Both the position numbers and the translations under genes were made by a program. Below, one piece after another: positions 48,401 to 60,400 of a stretch of 64,000 bases of DNA. A model generated the notes under the pieces. The model saw nothing but the letters and a program-made list of their open reading frames with translations, made no database searches and was not told the origin of the DNA. Numbering within the stretch: the stretch's first letter is position 1; each line of letters opens with the position of its first letter. The stretch is from Antilocapra americana (lineage: Eukaryota > Chordata > Mammalia > Artiodactyla > Antilocapridae), in assembly GCA_007570785.1 (NCBI GenBank), contig ML664152.1, positions 3,710,430 to 3,774,429 on the forward strand. Direction: 5' to 3'.

Positions 48401-51400
48401 TACACATGAGGACGACAATGATAGTTATCCTTATAAGTAATAAAACTGCCAATATTTTGAGGGTGGGACTGGTGTGCACATTTGGTTACCCACTGACAGG
48501 ACAGACAGGGTCAGGCTGGTGACAGTGACCAGACACGGTCCTGGGAGATACGAGAAGCAGAGAGCATGTCCTTACTGTGGCCGGGGAGGAAGAGCAGGCA
48601 ATGTCCTTCGGATCTGAAACACCAAACAAGAACAGTGTGAATCAGGACTGGGTGCTTCTTCCGACACAACAAATTAAACCAGAACAAGGCACCATCTGAC
48701 ACTTTTACTAAATCAACAACCATTTAAAAGAAAGACAAAGTGCAAGGCAGCATGTCTGGCGGGGTGAGGGCAGTGGGTGGCCACCCTGGAACAAACCCAC
48801 ATGCACACACCCCTCCTTCACTCAGGCCCCGAGACTGCCTGACCCCTGCGCACTGAAGCCGGGAGGACAGGCAACCGGCACCAGCAAATGCGTGAATCTG
48901 CAGCCTGCTTTGCAAAACGGAAAACAGTTTACAAACAAAAACAAGCAGAGCATATGTGTACTGTGGAGACCAGCCTTGTCAGATACATTTAAAGGATAAG
49001 TGTCAGAAGGAAACAGAAAACATGACCAGTAGATCCGAGCAGTGGGACTGTGATAACATTTGGGATGAGCCATTTAATGTTATGGAATGAATAAGAAGGA
49101 AAGATTAGTGGGCACAAAACATCTATCTTGAAACAGAACAAAATGCCTTTTACTGAAATGCAAGGAGGTGTGAAATAAAAGTCATATTTTATAGCAAGCA
49201 AAGAAAAATTCAAACATGAAGATTCTTCTCTGCCCTTTGGAGACCTCTCCTCCTCACTGTGCATTCTGTGTCTGGATTAGGCATGGGCCCAGACTTTCCC
49301 ATCGGGGCTTCCCTGGTGGCTCTGATGGTAAAGAATCTGCCTGCAATGCAGGAGACCGGGCTTCAGTCCCTGGGTCGGGAAGATCCCCTGGAGGAGGGCA
49401 TGGCAACCCACTCCGGTATTCTTGCCTGGAGAATCCCATGGACAGAGGACCCTGGTGGGCTATAGTCCATGGGGTCACAGAGTCGGACACATCTGAGCGA
49501 CTGACACTTTCACTTTTCAAACCTCCCCATTGGCAGGAACACCTGCTCAGCCAGGAAGAGCAACATTCTCCCAGCATCAACAGAACAGTCCATAAAGATC
49601 ACATCCCTTCTGGGTCTGGTTAGGGGTCACAGGACCGCTCAGACCTGGATTTGTAATCTGTCAGTAATACGGTATTTGATGTACAGTCTTCTGTCTCAAA
49701 AACCTGATCTGTGTCCTGATTTCTAACTGGTGGAACAGTTCTTAGAGCGTTCTAAGATGCTCTTCCTGGGGAATAATAATCCTCAAATTTGGCTCAAATA
49801 AAACTTTCCAATTCTTTCTTAGATCTACTGATTAATTTTTCATCAGTGGAGGGAAGGACATGAAAAGGAACAAAACCAGTAGCTAGGCTTCTTTCATTTT
49901 TCTAATTTAAGATCATGTCCATGTGGTCTGGGAACGAGAGCTGAGCTTATTGCCCAGAGTAGCCTTGGGAAGCAAACCCCACTTCTTGAGAATCCGAAAG
50001 CCACCTTTCAACAGCTCTGCTCCCTCCCCACCACCCAGGGCCTGGGTCTTTTTATAAAAAGATGATGAAACAGTTTCACTGCCTTGAAACACAAACTGAG
50101 CCGCAGGACTTTAAACTTCCCACAGGGGAGTTCCCTCCTGTGAGACACAGGGTCCCTGGGCCACATGCAACCCAGGGCTGCAGGCTCCTCTTGGCTCTCC
50201 CTCTGCTGAGGGTGGGCCCAGGGAGCCCTTGAGGGGCCTGATGGCTCTGGGGGTCTGCACTAACATCAGCTCCCCTCAACCCCCAGCTTTCCCCCTGGGG
50301 CAGTCCCAGTGGCTCACCCTTGTGGGCATGGCCAGTCCCCAGGATGTGTTTTTTCCTGGGCTTTAACACTGGCACATGTGACCCTTGGCTGGGATATGTC
50401 TGAGGGCACCTTCCGAGGCAGCCCTAGTGGGGCCAGAGGACAGGGTGCCCACGGGTTCCTTGGGCCCAGCCCTGAGCAGGAAGGATGAGCAGGGACAGCC
50501 TGTCCCTCACTGCTGGTCACAAGAAGGGGCACACCTGTAGCTTTGCCACCTACCCCAGAGTTAAGGCTCAGGGACAATGAGGGAGCAGAAATAGATCACC
50601 AAGGTGCAGGTGGACCTGATCTTTCCTCTCTGCAGGTGCTCTGCCCTTGGACACAGGATGTGCTTACAGCTGCCTCCTGTCACTCATACAAACGCCACTT
50701 CCTTATGGGGAAGAATACAGTACCAATCCCTTTGACAGAAAGGACCCCGTGGTCTTCTGTTCTGCTGGAGAGGACAACCAGCAGCCTGTTGGGGTGGCAG
50801 TGCCTACAGCGGACTCGGGCTCACAGGAGACATCAGGACCAGGAGGAAAAGACTGATTTGTGAGGACCTGGCTAGGATCGAATCTGCCCACCTGTTTCCC
50901 CCTTTGTTGTGACTCGTGGACATGGGGCCCTGGCGCTCGGGTCCCAGCACTGGGGGGTGTGGTCAGGGGACCACAGAAATGCCTCTTCCCACGAGGCTGG
51001 CTACAGGGGCTGTCCCGGGGCAAGTGCCAGGGGCACGACCAGCTGGCATCCTGTCAAAGCCGTGTGAACAGAGCCGCGGCTCTAGAGCTCAGTCTCAAGA
51101 GGAAGATGGTCAGTGGGAAGGTAGGGAAATACCAAGTCCAGAAGTCGCGTACAACCCCATGAGCTAGGCCCCGGGGACCTTGGCAGAGGCCAGGCGCAGA
51201 CAGAGGAAGCAGCCAAGGGTGGTCTTCAGTGGCCTTTAGACAAGCACGGCCAGGCCTGTGGAGAGAAGAGCTGCCCAAGGCAGAGAGGGCAGAACCAGGT
51301 GACTGAGTGATGCTCAGGGGGAGGGGGGACTGGAGTGTGCAGACTCCTGCCCCAGTCGGGAGGGGCGCAGGGGAGGGGGCAGGGGTGGGGCAGAGGAGGA

Positions 51401-54400
51401 ACACTGAGAGGGCATTTCTGGGAGCCTTGTGAAGAACGGGGACCAGGAACTCAGTGGATGGTCTTGCACAACCTTGGACATATTTACAGGTAACGGCCAA
51501 AGTCTAAGACTGCATGTAAGGAGACCCAGCACTGACCAGACGAATGTGATGAAAGGTGGAGAGGGGGCCTCTGTGGCTGGACTTCAGCCCCACAGCACTC
51601 TCCCCTCAGCCTGCAGCACCCCAAGTCCCCTGTTAGTCTTCAGGGCCCACTGAGGGCTGCCTCCCCCAGACCAAGGAGGGGGACACGAGTGCTCAGGGTG
51701 CCCCAACTCAGTGTCAATACTTCTCTCAGGAACACCTTAGGGTCTTGGGGGGCCTGGGCAGGTGCATTTCATCCCAGAGTGGGCCAGGGGCCCAGAGCAG
51801 GAAGGGATGCAAAGCCCCTGGGTCATCCTGGAAACAGGAGAGAGGGTGAGAGGATGGTGCATAGGTAGGAAAGTACCCCCTCCCCCAATCACTTCCACAC
51901 AGACCCTCTCAGCATCGCCTAGCCCCTCAGAAGCCACAGAAGCTGCGGCTCTGGGGAGGATGTTCTCATTTTATTACAGAAGATGAAATCAGGACTTCCG
52001 TGTTCCTGAAAAACCTGTCCCACCCTGGATGACTGAGCCCCAGCCAAGCCAGCAAACAAGCTCCCGTCCACTGCCACATCCTCCGTCCCTCGTCACCTCG
52101 CCTCTCTCCCCCAGAACCGCCCCTTGTCAGCTAAGGAGGAGAATAAAAGCCACTCTGGACTCTGGACGCTGGGCAGAAGGCACGGGGCGCCCCTGTGAGT
52201 CACTGTCCGGGAGACGGAGCGGAAGGAGCCCCAGGAGCGCCCCGGGGACCTGCACCAGGCACTGGGCAGACAGCCTGGGGGAGAACAGGGGACATGGTGG
52301 TCTTTCCTGGGACTTCGGTGACACGCAAGCTACAGTTAATTCCACGGGTCCGCAAGGAAGCCAAAGCGCCCACCCTCCCCTGCCCATAAGCTGTTCGGGC
52401 CATTTTGAGATGCTGCTAAAAGCTTACTCAGCCCCTTGAGAAAGCAGTGAAACCGGGAGGTGAGCAGTGCCCCCCTGCTCACATGGGGGAGGGGAGGGCT
52501 AGGGGTGGGTGCGGCAGGGAGGTAATTCCTCATTTAACTTTCTGTCCTCACTGACAGGGCAACGTGGGCCGGAGGGCCTCCTGTGTGCTCCGCTAAATGG
52601 GTGGTTATTTTAAAAATGCAAAGTTTGCCATTAGAAAAGAGAAAAAAGAAGTGAGAAACGTCACATGACTTAATCTTTTGGATGGTGAAACTGCTCTGAA
52701 TGCAAAGCTGAGGCTGCGATTACTGTTCCACAGGGATGAAGCCACTTGGCTCCAGAGTATCTCTACCTGGGAGCTGACAGTGGGTACTGTCTAGTACCAT
52801 ATGATTTTATTGAGCTTTAAACCAAATCAAAGATGTAAAGGCCAAGTATAACTCATCAGAATAGCTTGTGGGATTAGAACATCCTGACACATAACAGCTA
52901 AAGCAGCACCTGCTTCTCTACGGTTAGTGTAACTGTTAGGATCCTTGTCCTGTCAATCATGATTTTAAAAATTACTTTCAAACGCAGTTAAAACAGAAGT
53001 CTGGTATTGAGTCCAGGATGGAACAAAGGACTGGATTTTCTGGTAGAACACTCTTGTCTAATTAGCATGTATGAGCTTAAGTCATGCCATGGTTATATGG
53101 TTTTAAAATGTTGTCAAGGATACATCTTATCAGAGAGAGCAAACAACTGGTGAGGCATGTTTCAGCTTGTGGCAGCAAGACTGGGGTGAGCGGGTGCAGA
53201 CACATGGGCTGGGCAGAGAGCAACGTGGCGGGTGTAGGAAGACCACAAATGCTCGATGCTGCAGAGCAGGGGGACAGGGCAGGGGGAGTTTCAACATCAG
53301 TTTACTCCAGAAATCAGGAAACAACAGAAAATCCAACCAGACCAGGAGAACAACAGCTCACTGGGGAAGCCTGTGCCTAAGAAGGCAATCGGCCTGGCCT
53401 GGGAGAGCCGGGCAACTCCATGCCTGCTCGGGACGAAGCCACAACAGCCTCTTCTCCTAAACTCGTCCCCCAGAAGCCACCACCCACCCCGGGGAGGGGT
53501 CAGCAACCACTGGTACTTACGTTCGATGAGAAACAGAAAGCACAAGATCCCCATGGCAGCCACGATGGCCCCGGGCACGACGAAGGATAGGCCCCAGCAC
53601 GTGGACACCCAGTAGCCAGCAATCAAGGAGCCCAGGATGTTGCCCACGGACGTGTGAGAGTTCCAGACTCCCATAATCAAACCTCGCCTGCAACACAGCA
53701 AGAGATGGCACGTGAGGTCTCAGGGTTTCGGTGGGTCAGTGTGTGAGCTCACAACAGTGCCTGCACAGTGCATGAGCTGATGTAAAAAGAAATGGGGCTT
53801 CCCAGGTGGCTCAGTGGTAGAGAATCCACCTGCCAATGCAGGAGATGCAGGTTTGATTTCTGGGTCAGAAAGATCCCCTGGAGAAGGGAATGGCAACCCA
53901 CCCCAATATTCTTGCTTGGGAAATCCCATGGATAGAGGAGCCTGGAAGGCTACTGTCCATGAGGTCACAAAGAGTCAGACATGACTTAGCGACTGAGCAC
54001 GCACCCAGAAATAAACAGGCAGTGCACACACCATCTCTGCAAGGCTCGGGGCCGGGGTGTTTATGAGACGGCTGTATCTTCACTTACTCTGGTTGTATAA
54101 TTACATGTCTCTCAGCTTATTCATTTTATGATTAAAAGAGGAAAGCAGCCTTTTCCTGAAATTCTTGGAAAGCCTGAAGTTTAAATTTGTGCCTTTGCAG
54201 TCTAAATACAGGGAAGCCCTGGTGGCTCAGCTGGTAAAGAATCCGCCTGCAATGTGGGAGACCTGGGCTGGGAAGATCCCAGGGTTGGGAAGATCCCCTG
54301 GAGAAGGGAAAGGCTCCCCACTCCAGTGTTCTGGCCTGGAGAATCCCATGGACCGTATAGTCCATGGAGCTGCAAAGAGCTGGACACGCCTGAGCGACTT

Positions 54401-57400
54401 TCACTTCACTTCCCCGGTGGTGCTAGTGGTAGAGAACCCGCTTGCAATGCAGGAGACACAAGAGACATGGGTTAGATGCCTGCATGGTGAGGCTCCCCTG
54501 GAATCGGGCATGGCAACCCACTCCAGTATTCTCACATGGAGAATCCCCATGGAGAGAGGAGCCCGGAGGGCTACAGTCCATAAGTTCACAAAGCGTTGGA
54601 CACGACTGAGCAACTTAGCAAGCACACAACCTGAATACAATCATCTGATGAAACATCTTGTTAACAAAAGTTCATGCTGATGCACCCGCCAGATGAACAT
54701 GGCTAAATAAAGCTGGATGAGTGGGTTTCCTGTTTTAGCTTCCCCATGTTGTCCAGCATCTCCGATCACTTTCTAATCATGGTCTTGGCTGTGCTGTGTG
54801 TCATACGAACATTAGGATGGCCTCTGACTGCAGTCAGGTCCAGAAGTGAGTACAGCTCTGCTACCAGGTGCTGGGTGACCTTGACAGGACCTGCCAACAC
54901 TTCCCTGTACCTTCCAGTCTGTGAATATGTAGCTTCTGCTTCCAAAGGCCTGGGATGGGGCCCTGACTGATTTCTTCCAGGTTCCTGGGAGGCCAGGTAA
55001 AGCCCAGGCTGCTGGTAGGCTTGTGAGGGTGACTCAGACTCCACCCTGCCCACAACGGGGGGGCATCTCCTGGGACCAAGGCCCATCTGAATTTCAGACC
55101 CTTAAGTCCCAGAGGTTTCAAGCATCTTATTTCATAGAGTAGACTAAGGTGATTTTTCTGTAATCAATCTGAAGAAAAACTAAAAATTAAGTGGTCTAGT
55201 TTTCATGAGAAGAATGAAAGCTGCTCGAAATAGGCTGCCTTCCTCACCTGCCTTTTCCAAACCAGTTTCCGAGGCAGGTGACAACGCTGGGCCAGCCGCT
55301 GGTCTGCACAAGTCCATTGATGATCTGAGACAGAGAGCAAAGGGGGAGACCACTGAGGGGGACACGCACACCGAGGGGCCCGTGCTCAGCGCTCTGGGTG
55401 CACAGCAGGGACCCTCACAGGAAGAAGGGGCAGAAACCCATTCGATGGGAGCTTCGATAGCCAAACGTGTATTTTAACTATATATACACGTATATGTGTG
55501 CTCAGTTGTTCAATCATGTCCAACTCTTTGTGACTCCATGGACTGTAGCCTGCCAGGCTCCTCTGTCCATGGGATTTCCCAGGCAAGAATACTGGAGTGG
55601 GTTGCCATTTCCTACTCCAGGGGGGTCTTCCCAACCTAGGGAATGAACTCAGGTCTCCTGCATTACAGTCACATTCTTTACCACTGAGCCACCAGGGAAG
55701 CCCTATATATATATGTATATATATTGGAGAATGAAATGACAGGTCATGGGGTTGCAAAGAGTCAGACACAACTGAACAACTGAGCACACACAAATATATA
55801 CATTATGAGAGTAATGTGTGCCTACTATGAAAAGTTTAGAATAAGCAGAGAGAAGAAAGAAAAGAAAATCTCTTGCTGAGAGATGAACAGCTTGGGGCCA
55901 AGCTGTCCAGTCTCTTTCCAACCTAAAACTTTATAAAAAGAGAAAAACCTTCTCTGTTTTATAGAAGTGTGATGAAACCACAGATGTGGCTTATAAATTG
56001 CACATTTTCCCTTCCTCAACTTGCTAAGGCTCCACTGAAATGAGCATAACCTTGACCTGGCAACTGGAGGAACATTCTCCACTTGCCAAGAGCACCCTGA
56101 GCTTTCACTGGAAGAAGGCACTTAGGAAGTTGATCGGCATCTGGCTTTGCTTTCATCTCAGCAGCCTCAGAGGCAGCTTTAGGAGACAACACGAAGAAAA
56201 GGTCCAACCTCTCGTCTCCTCCAACATCTGCAGGGAAGGACTGGCCTCCGGGAGGTGGCCTGGGAGCCACTGGTCTGGCCTCGGGGGCCACCAGGCTCAG
56301 CCTTCCCTCCAGGAACATGTTGCGACTCTGGGGAATTCTAATTTTCTGTATTACTATAAAGTGTGCATCCCTTTGGTAACAAAAACCAGCAAACTCTCTC
56401 AAGTCCCGTGGCAAAAGTTATAAAAACAAATTACATACAATTTGCCCCATGATCTTAGAACATCCTCCTGGGCTCTCTGGAAAGCCTCAGAAGTTGAGCA
56501 TCATTGCTTTGAGTCCCTTTCCATGTCCGGTCAGTGTTACCCACAGGGCTGCTGGCGGGGGCAGAGCCGAGCATTTCGGGCAGCACTGGCCCTGCTAGAA
56601 GGGGCCAGCCGCAGGCCTGTCCGGCCCTCGATCCCCTGCAGTTCTCTCAGACCCTCACTCTTCATCCCTACTGACTGCCCCCAAGGCTCGTCATCCTCTC
56701 CTCCCCTTGCCACACCCACATCCCCCAACTCTGGAGCAGTCAAATCTGCGGCAGGACAGAGCATCTCAGACACATCCAAATCAAGGTAGAAGGACTCATA
56801 GGGCTTCATGCTCCAATCCCCCTGCCGGGGTAAAAACAAATAGGATTCTTTAAGTGGCAACTCCTGACACTAAGAAACACTTTGTGGCTGCTGGCATCTC
56901 AGAGCAGAGGAGAGAAAAGGGGTCGTGTGGCCCAATGCCGACCCTGACTTCAGACAGGACACAGCTCTGTCCCTTCTCCCATCCTCTGCCATCTTGTCTC
57001 TTGGCAGAGGTGATATGAATACCCCATCCAGCTCATGGTGGAAACCCAACATGTGGTGAGCCATGGACCAGACCTCACCTGAGTTACCACGTAGAACCCG
57101 AAACTGTGGATGTTGTAGAAGTACCCTACCCCAAACAGGGCAGTAAAGGCACCGCTGGCCAGCATCCCGAAGGTTAGGTAATACCGGATGGGAAGGCGTT
57201 CCCCTATTATGCCACTGAGGATGGAGAAAAAAGAAAGACAAACATGAGAAAACAAACACACCCATAACGTAAATGACCTGGCCATTGCTTTCCGGATGCT
57301 TTCATGCTGTTCTCTGAGCTTTTACAACTTGAAAGCAGTCCGATTTCCAGGAAGTTTTAATCACAGTTATTTCTCAATGGAGCATTTATTCACCAGAAAT

Positions 57401-60400
57401 CGGCAACATCCTTTAAGACTTTCTATTTAGAGTAGAAGTCACTGTCAAATAATAAAATTGAAACAGTCTGACAGCAAGGATGACTGCCAGTGAAAAAAAC
57501 AAAAAAACCTGTCCTGCTGGCTTACTCCTGTTTTGTATAAAAACAATAGCCAGAGAACATATAGTGTTTTAAAGTTCCAACTGTTGGATTATAGACAGGT
57601 GGCAGGAAAAGGGACCACCCGTGACCTTGAGCAAGTTTCTCAACCCTCTGGCTGGCAGCAAGCCTGTGCATGAGCAGCGAAAGGGGCTCTGCTGACGACC
57701 CTCTTGCCTCATCCTCTGTGATCTGGTTTAAAGACCGACAGAGCCTCTTCTTGAAGACAAAGACTGAAATGTGGGGGCTGAGCCTTCATGCTCCATCCTC
57801 CCTCTAAACAACAGGATGACTCAATAAAGAGCTAATCTTTCAGGAGAACTGCTTCCTAAAGCTGCCTAGGTGCTCAGACAAGGAAATGTGGTTAAGACCC
57901 GGCAGGTGGTGGGTGTGCGATAAAATAGCTCTGGTGCTCCTGGGGAGGGTGGAAGTTTCCAGTTTCATACCAGGGCATATATATTTAACAGGTTTTTACC
58001 ACCATCACACCACGCTGCCCAATGCCATAGGAAACACTCTGTATTACTGCCCTGTAGGAAATGTCACCATGGAACAGCCTGATGTCGGGACTTTTTAAGT
58101 GAGTAAAAAAGCTGGAGAACAATCATTAACGATTATGAGCCTTTTGCACTCAACCCTTGGGTCTCATTTTCCTCCACGCAATCATTCTGTGAGTCAGATA
58201 AATATGAAACGTAAAGAATGACACCTTCCTGCCCTGGGAACAAACTCCAAATTCTGGTCTTTCATCTCTAGAACCAGTACCTTAGAGAGCTTTTCCTTCT
58301 GAATTTACCAAAATAAAAAACAAAAAAAAAGATCTACCCAGTATCATGCAAGTGACCTTGAAAACAGAGGAAGTGATTTAAAATTATAAACAGCATTCAG
58401 GTCAAATTTCAAGCTGAGTAGAAACCTGATCACGTACAAATTCAAGAGCACCCTAGAGCTAATGGAATTATCTACTTCATCTTGCTCACTTCAGAAAAGA
58501 GCAGACCTGTCCCTGGGGGGCTGGCTGAGGTGTCCAAGGTCACACAGCAAGTGCAGAGTCAGATGGGCCTCCAGAGAGTTACTGCCATTGCTGGGCTTTC
58601 AAACGTCCTCCAGTCTTGCTAGACGATACTGAGCCTCAATTTGGTCTCTGCTTAAAAGTATTTAAAGAAAAGACCTAACAGAAGGGACACCATTCTGCAT
58701 TTTATCAGGTGCCTACAGGTAATGAAAGCCATACCACCCCTGCTTGAAGCTGCCAGCACCGAGCTGGGTCAATGCAAGCGCCACTACGTCTGACTTATCT
58801 GTTAAACCAGCTCTGTCCACTTCACTAGCCATGTGCCATGAGGTCACTGAAAGGCCACACAAGGAAGCAGGTATACCCTCGAGTCACGAGTCTACTGTGA
58901 ATTTCACATTATGTTATTATGAAATAAATAACAGCATTTCATAATAAAATAATATTATTTCATAATAGCCTTTGTTGGCAAAGTGCATGAAGAACCATCT
59001 TTGCCAATAAAAAAGCAATGATAAAGCCACTTTATTCAAACCAGGCTTCTTAGGCTCAGCACCCCTGGCATCTTGGGCGGGTAATTCTCTGTGGCGAGGG
59101 GCTGTCCTGGGTCCTGTCCCACACTTAGCGGCACCCAGGTCTCTGTCCACTCGATGCCAGCAGCGCCCTCCTTCTCCAGCTGAGAAAACCAGCAGTGGCT
59201 CCAGGGGCTCCCAGCTGAGAATCACATTTAAACACTGTTTTCCAGTAATAGAAAAACACACTCAACCTTTGGGTCTTTTTACACTATTGATTATTGGTGC
59301 CAGGAAAACTGTAGTCTGTAGATCATAAACATTCGACCCCAGGGTAGGCCATGGCTGGTTGGCTGGTTACAGCCTACGCCCTCAGGAGCCTGAGGCTCAC
59401 CCTGTCCTTCTCTGAGGCTGGGCTTGCATTCTATCCTATGTCTGCTATTATTTGAGCTGCGCTCAGACAAGCCCTGCTGCTCTAAAGATGTGCAAGTACA
59501 ACACGGAGTTTCAGCAGAGACCGCCTGTCTGGGCACCAGGCACCCAGCCACCCACAGGGTCCTGAGCTGGGGGGTGGGGGGACGGAGCCTGGGGCTGGAT
59601 AATAACACAGTCCGAGTGGGTCTCAGCAAAGAAGGCAAACATTTATAGGGAAACCAGAGATCCTCAAAGCTCTAAAATCTCTCTCTGAATAAAAGTCTCT
59701 TTGAACTAAAGGTCTTGGTCCCTATAAGCCTTTTCTTTTTTTTGTTAAACCTGGTTGGACTGACACAATAGCCATTTTTAATTGGCCAATCACATATCCT
59801 ATACCCGCTAACATTTACCACCTTCTTAGGCCCCTTTAGAATTGGATCAAGAACGGGGTAATGATGATCATATGTAACAGATGCTGGGAACACAGATGGG
59901 CCCTCTTCTGAGCAGCCTACATATACTAACTTATTTAACTCTCATCACACCCCTGTGATGAGAGTTTCCCAGTTTTATAATGGGGAAACTGAGGCCCAAG
60001 GAGGTGCAGTGACTTGTCCAAAGCCACTTGAGCGAATAGTCAAGCCAGGATCGAATTCCAGCAACATGTCCCTGGAGTCCACACCCCCAAGTGCCAGGCA
60101 GGATGGCCTCTGGCAGATAGGGGAGGCACTGGTCCGGCTGAGCTGGGCATCCAGTGGACACGCCAGGCACACCCCTTGTGAGCTGCTCTGATGCCAGGCA
60201 GGTTAGTAAACAGACGACAGCCCCTGAAACCAGAGGAGAGGGTGCTCTGCCGGGCTTGCTGAGTGGGGAGCTGCCAGCACCCTGCTCCAGAGTGACCAGG
60301 TCTCTGCAGTGTTGGTGAACCCCGGGTCAGGATAAGCCACCTGAGGACAGTCTGCCTGGTCAGCAGGATACCTGGGGCATGCGCTGGCTCCCACCTCACC

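Larger units (their letters stand above)
42423..48575 (-). other. SLC37A1: SLC37A1 intron between exons f and g
   Basis: 6.2 kb, mostly an old antisense L1 with younger insertions. 47640-48575 is not clearly repeat-derived; a 115-codon plus-strand frame there is unsupported. Confidence 0.88.
53688..55247 (-). other. SLC37A1: SLC37A1 intron between exons d and e
   Basis: 1.56 kb with three Bov-tA SINEs; 54625-55247 has no recognised repeat. Confidence 0.88.
55325..57078 (-). other. SLC37A1: SLC37A1 intron between exons c and d
   Basis: 1.75 kb with one full and one partial Bov-tA; 55800-57078 has no recognised repeat. Confidence 0.88.
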
